NCBI RefSeq assembly: GCF_002252985.1
Contig: NZ_NHPJ01000040.1
Coordinates: forward strand, 1-33,542
DNA from: Halorubrum halodurans
Lineage (GTDB): Archaea > Halobacteriota > Halobacteria > Halobacteriales > Haloferacaceae
Direction: 5' to 3'
DNA: 33,542 bases
The notes under the pieces: generated by a model
What the model was told of the DNA's origin: nothing
The model's database searches: none
Seen by the model: the letters and a program-made list of their open reading frames with translations, nothing else
In this document: in pieces, positions 15,285 through 22,747 of the stretch
Position numbering within the stretch: position 1 is the stretch's first letter
Layout: each line of letters starts with the position of its first letter
Translations under genes and position numbers: made by a program

Positions 15285-15917
15285 GTGGCGCTCCCGGCGG
15301 CAGCGTGGCGCGAGCGCGTGGAGTTCGAGCGGCGACTGGTCCACGCGAGCGGCACCCTCTATCCGGTCCCGTACCTGCTGGGCTGGATCACGTGGATGGA
15401 GACCGCAGCGCTGCTCGTCGCCAGCGTCGTCGTCGTCGCGGTCCTGGAGTTCCTCCGGCTCGTGATCGGGCTCGACCACGCGGTGTACCGCGCGCTGACC
15501 CGCGAGTATGAGGCGGACGCGGTCGCCGGCTACGCGCTGTACCAGGTCAGCACCGCCGCGGTCGCGCTCGTCGCGACCACGCCGCTCGCGACGCCGACGC
15601 TCGCGGTCCCGACGATGTGGATGCTCTCCGTCGGCGACCCCGTGAGCGGCGCGATCGGCGAGAACGGGCCGGAGGAGGCGAAACGTCCCCTCGTGTGGGG
15701 CGTGATGTTCGTCGTCTCCCTCGCGGTGACGCTCCCGTTCACGGTGCCCGCGTTCGGCCCGACGGTCGGCGTCGTGGTCGCGGTCGCCGGCGCGGTGCCC
15801 GCCACGGTCGCCGACGGCATCCCGCCGATCGTCTCCGGGGTCGTCCTCGACGACAACCTCACGATCCCGCCGGCCGCGCTCGCCGGGATGGCGGTCGCCG
15901 CGGCGGCCCTGGGCTGA
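15285..15917 (+). CDS. Dolichol kinase-like membrane protein (CTP-dependent polyprenol kinase family)
   Basis: An integral membrane protein of 210 residues with about five to six hydrophobic helices. Family landmarks are the N-terminal ERRLVHASGTLYPVPYLLGW, the central LSVGDPVSGAIGENG (a nucleotide-binding-type GDP..G motif) and the C-terminal DDNLTIPPAALAGM. Members phosphorylate dolichol or related isoprenoid alcohols, which in haloarchaea would feed the lipid carriers for S-layer N-glycosylation. The start is a GTG 2 nt after the glyS stop, so it depends on the upstream transcript. The specific substrate (dolichol, phytol or another polyprenol) cannot be read from sequence. Confidence 0.85.
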   Translation: MALPAAAWRERVEFERRLVHASGTLYPVPYLLGWITWMETAALLVASVVVVAVLEFLRLVIGLDHAVYRALTREYEADAVAGYALYQVSTAAVALVATTPLATPTLAVPTMWMLSVGDPVSGAIGENGPEEAKRPLVWGVMFVVSLAVTLPFTVPAFGPTVGVVVAVAGAVPATVADGIPPIVSGVVLDDNLTIPPAALAGMAVAAAALG

Positions 15918-15989
15918 CGGCGCCGATCCGCTCCCGCCGTCCGCGGGGATAGGTTCAATGGCTCCGCCCGCCTTGGGCGAGCCACCACG

Positions 15990-17408
15990 ATGAGCGCGAA
16001 GACGGTGTACGAGACGGTCGAATCGGAGCGGGAACTGCTGTACGACCTCGCCGAGCGGCTCTGGGAGACGCCCGAGCTGGGCCTCCACGAACACGAGTCG
16101 GCGGAGGCGCTCGCGACGACGCTGCGCGAGGAGGGGTTCGAGGTCGACATGGGCGTCGCCGGGATGCCGACCGCGTTCGTCGCGACCTACGGCGAGGGCG
16201 ACCCGACGATCGGCATCCTGGGCGAGTACGACGCGCTCCCCGGCCTCTCACAGGAGGTGAAAGCCGAGCGCTCGCCGATAGAGCGGGGCGGACCGGGCCA
16301 CGGCTGCGGCCACAACCTCTTCGGGACCGCGACGCTCGGGGCCGCGGTCGCCGTGAAGCGGGCGATCGCGGACGGCGACCTCGCCGGGACGATCCGCTAC
16401 TACGGCTGTCCCGCCGAGGAGACGCTGGTCGGGAAGACGTACATGGCCCGCGCGGGCGTCTTCGACGACCTCGACGCCGCGTTGACCTGGCACCCCGGCG
16501 ACCTGAACACGCCGCGGGTGGGCAGCTCGAACGCGCTCAACTCGCTCCTCTTCGAGTTCGAGGGCGAGGCCGCCCACGCCGGCGGCTCGCCGGACTCCGG
16601 CCGGAGCGCGCTCGACGCGGTCGAGCTCACCAACGTCGGCGTCGAGTTCATGCGCGAGCATATCTCCGACGACGCCCGGCTCCACTACTCGATCCCGGAC
16701 GGCGGCGACGCTCCGAACGTCGTGCCCGCCGAGGCGTCGGTGTGGTACTTCGTGCGCGCGCCGAGCCGCGAGGAGGTCGAGCGCAACACCGACTGGCTGC
16801 GCGACATCGCGCAGGGCGCGGCGACGATGACGCGGACGACGGTCGAAGAGCGGTTCCTCTCCGGCTGTCACGACTACCTCGCGAACGGTCCCGTCACCGA
16901 GGTCATCTGGGAGAACATGGAGGCCGTGGGACCGATCGAGTACGACGACGTCGACCGCGAGTTCGCCCGCGAGTTGCTCGAGACGGTCTCCGAGAGCAAC
17001 CGCGAGTCGCGGCTCGAGGACCTCCCCGAGGAGCTCCGCGAGACGGTCGAGCCGCACGCGCTGTATCCGGACCCGGTCCCGCCGTTCAACGAGGACGAGG
17101 TCTCCGGCGGGTCGACCGAGGTCGGCGACGTGAGCTACATCGCGCCCACCGGGCAGTTCAACGCGGCGACCTGGCCGGTCGGCGCGCCGGGCCACTCCTG
17201 GCAGGTCGTCGCCGCCAACGGCGACTTCGGGAGGAAGGGGATGCTCTTCGCCGCGAAGGTGCTCGCCGGGGCGGCCCACGACCTCATGACCGACCCGGAG
17301 ACGCTGGCGGCCGCGCGGGAGGCGTTCGAGGCGGCGACCGGCGGCGAGCCGTACGAGACGCCGCTGCCGCCGGAGGCCGAGCCGCCGTTCGACATGACGG
17401 CCGAGTGA
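15990..17408 (+). CDS. M20-family amidohydrolase (AbgB/aminobenzoyl-glutamate utilisation B-like)
   Basis: A metal-dependent amidohydrolase of 472 residues. N-terminal LAERLWETPELGLHEHESAEAL, the metal motif GPGHGCGHNLFG (about 102-113), PAEET with the catalytic glutamate (about 147-151), WHPGD (168-172) and the lid-domain AAHAGGSPDSGRSALDAVEL are those of the AbgB-type M20D branch. That branch cleaves amide bonds of acylated or aminobenzoyl amino acids. The lid insertion region contains the long acidic stretch around REFARELLETVSESNRES. A possible TATA-like GGATAGGTTC (15948-15957) precedes the ATG by about 33-42 nt, and a small perfect hairpin CGCCC-GCCTT-GGGCG (15965-15979) falls in the presumed leader, 10 nt before the start. 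The natural substrate is unknown. It converges with the antiporter gene. Confidence 0.9.
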   Translation: MSAKTVYETVESERELLYDLAERLWETPELGLHEHESAEALATTLREEGFEVDMGVAGMPTAFVATYGEGDPTIGILGEYDALPGLSQEVKAERSPIERGGPGHGCGHNLFGTATLGAAVAVKRAIADGDLAGTIRYYGCPAEETLVGKTYMARAGVFDDLDAALTWHPGDLNTPRVGSSNALNSLLFEFEGEAAHAGGSPDSGRSALDAVELTNVGVEFMREHISDDARLHYSIPDGGDAPNVVPAEASVWYFVRAPSREEVERNTDWLRDIAQGAATMTRTTVEERFLSGCHDYLANGPVTEVIWENMEAVGPIEYDDVDREFARELLETVSESNRESRLEDLPEELRETVEPHALYPDPVPPFNEDEVSGGSTEVGDVSYIAPTGQFNAATWPVGAPGHSWQVVAANGDFGRKGMLFAAKVLAGAAHDLMTDPETLAAAREAFEAATGGEPYETPLPPEAEPPFDMTAE

Positions 17409-17465
17409 GGATCGAGTGGGACGCGATCGCGACCCGACCGGGGATCGAACGAGTCGGTCCCCCGA

Positions 17466-18704
17466 TCACTCGTCGGGATCCGCGTTCCGCTCGGTCGACG
17501 GCCCTCCGAACCACGAGACGGCCGCCCGCTCGAACGGCTCGGAGTGGCCCATCAGCGTGGTTCCGAGGATCGCCATCACGAGGACGTAGCCGACGGCGAA
17601 GGCGTTGATCGTCGCGGCCACCGCCGGGTCGAACGTCCCGGCCGTGGCCCCGCTGACGGCGATCGTCGCGATGATGAGCGAGAACTCGCCGCGGGTGGTC
17701 ATCCCGAGCCCGACCCGCGTCGATCGGCGGACGTCGAGGTCGAACGCGCGCCCGGCGAAGTACCCCGTGACGAGCTTCGTCGGCGCCGTCACGACCACCG
17801 CGAGCGCGACGAGGGCGGCGACGCCGCCGAACAGCGCCGGGTCGGTGACGAGCCCGATCCAGAAGAAGAACACGGCGGCGAAGGTGTCGCGGACGGGCTC
17901 CAACAGCGACTCCACCTCGTGGACGTGGTCGGTCGCGGAGAAGGCCATCCCGATGAAGAAGGCGGCGACCGCCTCGCTGACGCCGAGCGCGAGCGCGGCG
18001 CCGGCGATCAGCACGACGGCCCCGATCGTCCGCAGCGCGACGAACTCCTTGTTGTCGGTCGCCACCAGGCGGTCGAACGCCGGCGTCCCGAACCTGACGA
18101 GTCCGAGGAGCGCGAGGATGAACGCGATCGCGATCCCCACGTCCGCCGCCGCCGCCGCGACGTCGCCGCCGCCGAGCACCAGCGCGGACGCGACCGCGAG
18201 GTAGACGGCGATGAAGAGGTCCTCGTAGACGAGCGTGCCGAGCAGCGGCTCGGCCTCGTCGTTGGCGATCCAGCCGAGGTCGATGAGCGATTTCGTGATC
18301 ACCGCCGACGAGGAGATGTAGACGATCCCCGCGAGCAGGAACGCCGGCAGCAACGTGCCGAAGACGAGCCAGCCGAGGACGAGCCCGACGCCGAAGTTCG
18401 CGAGGTCGATCGTGCCCGCCGTGCCGATCTCCGAGCGTCGGGCGAGCAGGCGGTCGAGGTTGAACTCCAGGCCGAGAAAGAAGAGGAGGAAGACGATCCC
18501 GAGCTCCGCGCCGAGCGCGATGAACTCCGTCTCCGGGACGTGGACGGTCCCGACCGTCGGAAGGGAGAGTCGGCCGAGGACGTGCTCGCCGAGCGCCATC
18601 CCGACGAGGATGTAGAAGGGGATCACCGACTGCCCGAGCCGGTTCGCGACCGCGCCGGCGACCGCGATCGCGGCGAACATGACGCCGACGTCCAGCAGGG
18701 CCAC
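17466..18704 (-). CDS. Cation/proton antiporter, CPA2 type (KefB/KhtU-like)
   Basis: A 412-residue membrane protein with about twelve helices. Typical CPA2 features include FLLFFLGLEFNLDRLLARR (about 92-110), the SSSAVITKSLIDLG segment (about 150-165), EAEPLLGTLVYEDLFIAVYLAVAS, the helix with FFIGMAFSAT, and GMTTRGEFSLIIATIAVSG. It should exchange K+ or Na+ for H+ across the membrane. No NAD-binding TrkA-N domain is attached; instead the gene follows a separate TrkA-C regulatory subunit, as in bacterial KhtTU. The start is a GTG whose first base is the last base of a TAG ending a 30-codon linker ORF, so re-initiation is likely. Ion specificity cannot be told from sequence. Confidence 0.93.
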   Translation of the reverse strand: MALLDVGVMFAAIAVAGAVANRLGQSVIPFYILVGMALGEHVLGRLSLPTVGTVHVPETEFIALGAELGIVFLLFFLGLEFNLDRLLARRSEIGTAGTIDLANFGVGLVLGWLVFGTLLPAFLLAGIVYISSSAVITKSLIDLGWIANDEAEPLLGTLVYEDLFIAVYLAVASALVLGGGDVAAAAADVGIAIAFILALLGLVRFGTPAFDRLVATDNKEFVALRTIGAVVLIAGAALALGVSEAVAAFFIGMAFSATDHVHEVESLLEPVRDTFAAVFFFWIGLVTDPALFGGVAALVALAVVVTAPTKLVTGYFAGRAFDLDVRRSTRVGLGMTTRGEFSLIIATIAVSGATAGTFDPAVAATINAFAVGYVLVMAILGTTLMGHSEPFERAAVSWFGGPSTERNADPDE

Positions 18705-18796
18705 TACCGGACACCTCCGCCGGCGTGGACGCGCCGGTCGCCGAGACGTGTGCGACGGTCGCCGAGACGTGTGCGACGGTCGGTCCCGTCCGTCAT
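18704..18796 (-). CDS. 30-codon linker ORF between regulator and antiporter genes
   Basis: The frame begins with an ATG sharing ATGA with the TGA of the TrkA-C gene and ends with a TAG sharing one base with the antiporter's GTG. Ribosomes could thus pass regulator, linker and antiporter without leaving the message. The product would be arginine-rich (MTDGTDRRTRLGDRRTRLGD...), with a 7-residue repeat RRTRLGD produced by a 21-bp DNA duplication. This basic composition is unlike the acidic proteins of the organism. The peptide itself may therefore have no function and serve only as a translational bridge, or the arrangement may be chance. Confidence 0.35.
   Translation of the reverse strand: MTDGTDRRTRLGDRRTRLGDRRVHAGGGVR
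18735..18776 (-). repeat. Perfect 21-bp tandem duplication (two copies)
   Basis: Two identical 21-bp units stand head to tail between the TrkA-C and antiporter genes. The unit length is a multiple of three, so the linker frame across it stays open whatever the copy number. It probably arose by slippage. Confidence 0.9.
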
Positions 18797-19272
18797 TCCG
18801 TCAGGAGCTCCTCGAAGGCCTCGCAGTTCTCGCGGGTGCCGACCCCGATCACCGTGTCGCCCTCGCGGAGGACCGTGCCGGCGTCGGGGCTGTCGATGAC
18901 CTCGTCGCCGCGCTGGATGGCGACCACCGCGAGCCCGGTCCGGTTGCCGATGTCGGCGCTCTCGAGCGTCTCGCCGACGAGCGGGGAGGCCGGCGGGAGC
19001 TCGTACCACTCGAGCAGCACCCCGCCCGGCAGGGTGGTCTCCTGGGTCGCCGGCTCGAGCGGCTGGAAGTGTGCCCCCTCGATGATCGACCCGATCGTGC
19101 GGGCCAGGTCGTCGCCGAACTCGAAGGTCTTCTCGCTGTCCGCGCTCGGCTCCGGACGGTAGAACAGCTCCCGTTTGCCCGTGTTGTGGATGACGACGAT
19201 CATCTCGCCGTCGTCGAGTTCGATCTCGAACTTCTTTCCGACGCCGGGCAGGTCGGATTCGGTGATCGTCAT
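18793..19272 (-). CDS. TrkA-C domain regulatory subunit of the antiporter (KhtT-like)
   Basis: A 159-residue soluble regulator. The N-terminal part (MTITESDLPGVGKKFEIELDDGEMIVVIHNTGKRELFY) matches the KhtT-type N-terminal domain. The C-terminal part (GETLESADIGNRTGLAVVAIQRGDEVIDSPDAGTVLREGDTVIGVGT) is a TrkA-C (RCK-C) domain that binds a small ligand such as a cyclic nucleotide or c-di-AMP in known relatives. It should gate the downstream CPA2 antiporter. The start at 19272 is chosen because a TATA-like ACTAATACC lies about 27 nt upstream, and the longer frame to 19413 would cross that promoter. It is first in the operon and linked through a small ORF to the transporter. Confidence 0.9.
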   Translation of the reverse strand: MTITESDLPGVGKKFEIELDDGEMIVVIHNTGKRELFYRPEPSADSEKTFEFGDDLARTIGSIIEGAHFQPLEPATQETTLPGGVLLEWYELPPASPLVGETLESADIGNRTGLAVVAIQRGDEVIDSPDAGTVLREGDTVIGVGTRENCEAFEELLTE

Positions 19273-19445
19273 ACGGGGCGTACGACCGCCCTCGGTATTA
19301 GTCCTGTACACTGCGTTCGCTGCCGGCGTCGGAGCTTCCGGCGGACCCGTCGGGGGCCGCCGGCTCGCCCGCCGACCGGGGACCGTCGGACGGACGTCTG
19401 CCGGCGGCACCAAACGCTAAGTGGACCGGGTTCGAGGGGAGACGT

Positions 19446-19742
19446 ATGTGGCGCTCCCCGAGGAGCCGGGACCGGCGGACCGTGGTCTGTATCGCGTGCG
19501 GGGAGTCGGTGCTGCGCGAGGACGCGCGCGAGTACGACAAGGAGGGGAACCGCTGGGACCGGCGGGACAAGGAGTTCGAGTACCTCTGTGTCGACTGCGA
19601 CGACGATCTCTGTCACCAGCCGCGTGACGGGTTGGAGTCGCTCGTGCTCTCCATCGAGTCCGACGGCCTCTCACAGGAGGAGTTCCTCGACCGCTACACG
19701 GACGCGGTCGCCGACTCCGCGAAACGGCACGACGACGGCTAA
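19446..19742 (+). CDS. Small zinc-finger protein (DUF7562-like)
   Basis: A 98-residue protein with two CxxC knuckles, VVCIACGES (about residues 14-22) and YLCVDCDDDLC (about 47-57), separated by a charged stretch (EYDKEGNRWDRRDKEFE), which together should bind one zinc ion. The acidic C-terminal half is helical (GLESLVLSIESDGLSQEEFLDRYTDAV). I recall a haloarchaeal family of this look labelled DUF7562, unverified. A TATA-like CGCTAAGTGG lies about 30 nt before the ATG. It is divergent from the TrkA-C gene and lies 91 nt before the RNB nuclease gene, which has its own promoter-like box. Function unknown; nucleic-acid or protein binding is possible. Confidence 0.8.
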   Translation: MWRSPRSRDRRTVVCIACGESVLREDAREYDKEGNRWDRRDKEFEYLCVDCDDDLCHQPRDGLESLVLSIESDGLSQEEFLDRYTDAVADSAKRHDDG

Positions 19743-19833
19743 CGCCGGGCGCGAAGCGGTCCGACTGGTGCGACCCGGATCACGGCCGATCCGCCCCGAC
19801 AGGCCTTTCTAACGGACCCGCGTTGGTCCGCGT

Positions 19834-21132
19834 ATGTCAGACGACGAGCCGAAACAGGGCTCCGCCGAGGACCAGGGTCCCGTGACGGTCACCGAGGCGT
19901 TGGCCGAGCGGCTGGCCGAGAAGCGGGCGGAGCTGTTCGAGGAGTTCGGGATCCGCGACGAGTTCCCGCCGGACGTCCTCCGGGAGGCGGAGGCCCGAAC
20001 CGAGGGCGTCCGCGAGGAGATCGAAGCGGAGATCGACGAGCGCCGGGACCTCCGCGATCTCACCACCTGGACGACCGACCCGGTCGACGCCCAGGACTTC
20101 GACGACGCCATCTCGATCGAGCGCGAGGCGGACGCCTACCGGCTGTGGGTCCACATCGCCGACGTGACCCACTACGTCACGCCCGACACCGCGATGTGGG
20201 AGGAGGCGGTCGAGCGCGCGAACACGGTCTACCTGCCGGACTACACGATCCACATGCTGCCGCCGGTGCTGGCCGAGACCGTCTGTTCGCTCGTCCCCAA
20301 CGAGGACCGGCTGGCGCACACGGTGGAGATGGAGATCGACGACGAGACGCTCTCCTTCGAGGACGTCGAGATCTACAAGTCCGTGATCAACTCGGACGAG
20401 CGGCTCACCTACAACGAGTGTGAGAACCGGCTCGAGGACCCCTCCCTCCCGCTCGGCGAGGAGAACGAGCTCGCCTACGAGCTGGCCGACCGCATGCACG
20501 AACAGCGCAAGGAGGACGGCTCGCTCGTCCTCAACCCGAGCCGGGACCGCGCACACACCATCATCGAGGAGTCGATGCTGAAGGCGAACAAGGCGGTGAC
20601 GCACACGCTGATGTGGGACCGCGGCGTCGAGGCGATGTACCGCGTCCACCCGCAGCCGACCCCCGACCAGTGGAGCGAGGCGCTCAAAGAGATCCAGGAG
20701 CTCGACGGCGTCTCGATCCCCGGCTCGGCGTGGGGCGACGACCCCCGCAAGGCGGTCAACGCCGCCCTCGAGGAGTCGCCCGACCGCCAGCTCAACAAGA
20801 TCCAGCGGGCCGTGCTGAAGGTGATGCCGCGGGCGAAGTACATGAACGACCCGTTCGGCGGCCATCACGCGCTCAACTTCGACATCTACGGCCACTTCAC
20901 CTCGCCCATCCGCCGGCTCTCGGACATGATCAACCACTGGATCGTCCACGAGAACGACGTGCCCGAGACCCTGATCGAGCTGTGTGACCGCGCCAGCGAC
21001 AAACAGAAGGACGGCGAGACGGCCGAGCGGCTCTACAAGCAGTTCCTCCAGGAGCAGGGGCTCGACCCCTACGCCGTGAACAACCGCGGCCTGGAGGTCG
21101 TCGAGGCGGAGGAGGCGAAGCACACGGTCTGA
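19834..21132 (+). CDS. RNB-domain exoribonuclease (RNase R/II family, short archaeal form)
   Basis: A 3'-to-5' exoribonuclease of 432 residues. The RNB active site is clear: TTDPVDAQDFDDAISIE (about residues 81-97) provides the clustered aspartates that hold the metal ions. LWVHIADVTHYV, the conserved PPVLAETVCSLVPNEDRLAHTVEMEID and, near the end, HHALNFDIYGHFTSPIRRLSDMINHW follow, the last being the typical RNB C-terminal signature. Compared with bacterial RNase R (about 800 residues) it lacks the cold-shock and S1 RNA-binding domains and is little more than the catalytic domain, as usual in haloarchaea. Haloarchaea lack a canonical exosome, so this enzyme is expected to be a main RNA-degrading activity. 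TATA-like CTTTCTAAC lies about 25-30 nt upstream. Confidence 0.93.
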   Translation: MSDDEPKQGSAEDQGPVTVTEALAERLAEKRAELFEEFGIRDEFPPDVLREAEARTEGVREEIEAEIDERRDLRDLTTWTTDPVDAQDFDDAISIEREADAYRLWVHIADVTHYVTPDTAMWEEAVERANTVYLPDYTIHMLPPVLAETVCSLVPNEDRLAHTVEMEIDDETLSFEDVEIYKSVINSDERLTYNECENRLEDPSLPLGEENELAYELADRMHEQRKEDGSLVLNPSRDRAHTIIEESMLKANKAVTHTLMWDRGVEAMYRVHPQPTPDQWSEALKEIQELDGVSIPGSAWGDDPRKAVNAALEESPDRQLNKIQRAVLKVMPRAKYMNDPFGGHHALNFDIYGHFTSPIRRLSDMINHWIVHENDVPETLIELCDRASDKQKDGETAERLYKQFLQEQGLDPYAVNNRGLEVVEAEEAKHTV

Positions 21133-21274
21133 CGGCCGCGCCTCGGGCTCGACGAGACGACGGCGGCGAGCGTTCCGACGCCGGGGTCCGTTCGGCGCAC
21201 GAACCGGGAGCCGTCGGTGGGTCTCAGCGGTCGTGGCCACAAGTTTGAAGCCGGAGCTAAAGGTCAACGAGACT

Positions 21275-22645
21275 ATGGCTGACGGGGACGCGGAGCCGGC
21301 ACAGAAGTCACACTGGGAACGGTGGACGGGCGACGGCGGCCCCTTCTATCGCGCGTGTGCGGTGTGGCCGTTCGATCCGGTCGGCGAGCCCGCTCCGGAC
21401 GCGGAAGGGCGTGACCGGCCGGCAGTACGGTTCACCACGGGGATCACACGGCTGCTGCTTCGTCACCTCCCGACGGTAGTGCTGGTCTCGATGGCGCTGT
21501 ACTTCGGCATCAACCTCGCTCGGGCCGTCGCGACCGGCGACCTCCGGCTCGCGCTTCCACGGGTGACGCTCCGCGGCGGCGCGGTTCTCGTGGGCGGGCT
21601 GGGCGTCGGGTCGTTGTGGGCGTATCTCGTCTATCGGCTGTTGGCGTCCGTCGTACGCGGCTCCGGGCTGTACCGGAGCCTGCTCTTCCTCGCGACGGCG
21701 GTGCCGCTGGTCGCCGGGACCGTCCACGCGGTCTACGGGGCGGTGACGGCGACCGGACGCGCCGCTGACCCGGCCCTGACCGTCCAAGCGGGGTACTTCC
21801 TGTTCGTCCTGGTCGCCGGACATCTCGTCTATGACGGACTGGCTCTGAAGGCCGAGAACCTCTTCGCTCGGTTGAGAGACAGCACCATCGTCTCGCAGCC
21901 GGCCTACGACGAGTTCTACGCCGAGCTCGCCGCGACGGTAGGCGACACGCTCGCCGTCGGCCCGATATCGATGCCGCGGTCGGCGGCGTTCGCGCTCGTC
22001 GTCGCCCTGGGTCCGCTGGCGTTGCCGGTCATCGTGAGCCCGTGGGCCGGGTGGGGAGAGGTCGCGTACGTCGTCTACTCCGTCGTGACCCTGTTCGTCA
22101 TCGCGATGCTCTACGACGTGTTCCTCCTGGTGTACGAGTTCACCGACCTCCTCCGGCGGGACGTCCTCACGTATCAGCCGTTCCATCCGGACGACCACGG
22201 CGGGTTCCGTGACCTCGGCCGGTTCGCGACCCGCGTCAACGTGATCCTGGTGGTCGCCGGCGGCTACGTCGCCTATCGGTTCTACGCCGAGGGGCTGCTC
22301 AACGTTCCGTCCGGCGGCCTCGAGCCGACGCTCCTCGGCCTCACGTGGGTCGTGTTGTACGTCGCCCCCGTCGCGGCTTACGCGTTGCTGGCGTTGTTCT
22401 GGCTGTATCACTCCTTCTGGCGACTCCACCGGAAGATGGAGGAGGGACGACAGAAGCGGATCGAGGAGCTACAGCGGGCCACGGACGGCGAGGACCGGCG
22501 GCCGCGGCGGGACTTCTCCGATCTGGACGTGGCGGCTCCGGCGTGGGAGTCCCTCAGGGACGCGCCGACGTGGCCCATCAAACGGCAGGGCCTGTTCGGG
22601 ATCCTGGTGATGGACGCCGTCCCGGTCGTGATCACGTTCGTGTGA
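21275..22645 (+). CDS. Eight-helix membrane protein of unknown function
   Basis: A 456-residue protein that I do not recognise. A 60-residue cytoplasmic N-terminus (with FYRACAVWPFDP) is followed by about eight hydrophobic helices: roughly 64-84, 102-121, 135-157, 172-188, 236-256, 262-287, 320-337 and 353-382. Between helices six and seven is a polar motif FHPDDHGGFRDLGRF (303-317), reminiscent of HPD..GG loops in other uncharacterised membrane proteins. The end is a charged helix (RKMEEGRQKRIEELQ) and a tail closing in DAVPVVITFV. The ATG is chosen over one 14 codons upstream because TATA-like AAGTTTGAAG lies 25-34 nt before it. The gene looks monocistronic. Transport or sensing is possible but unsupported. 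Confidence 0.85.
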   Translation: MADGDAEPAQKSHWERWTGDGGPFYRACAVWPFDPVGEPAPDAEGRDRPAVRFTTGITRLLLRHLPTVVLVSMALYFGINLARAVATGDLRLALPRVTLRGGAVLVGGLGVGSLWAYLVYRLLASVVRGSGLYRSLLFLATAVPLVAGTVHAVYGAVTATGRAADPALTVQAGYFLFVLVAGHLVYDGLALKAENLFARLRDSTIVSQPAYDEFYAELAATVGDTLAVGPISMPRSAAFALVVALGPLALPVIVSPWAGWGEVAYVVYSVVTLFVIAMLYDVFLLVYEFTDLLRRDVLTYQPFHPDDHGGFRDLGRFATRVNVILVVAGGYVAYRFYAEGLLNVPSGGLEPTLLGLTWVVLYVAPVAAYALLALFWLYHSFWRLHRKMEEGRQKRIEELQRATDGEDRRPRRDFSDLDVAAPAWESLRDAPTWPIKRQGLFGILVMDAVPVVITFV

Positions 22646-22747
22646 CGCGCATCGGTGCTCGGCGGCCGTCGGTCCGCGGGCGGATCGCTCGTGGACCCGC
22701 CGTCGCGCCACGAGTGCCGTGCCGGACGGGTGCTCCGTGCCGACCGA

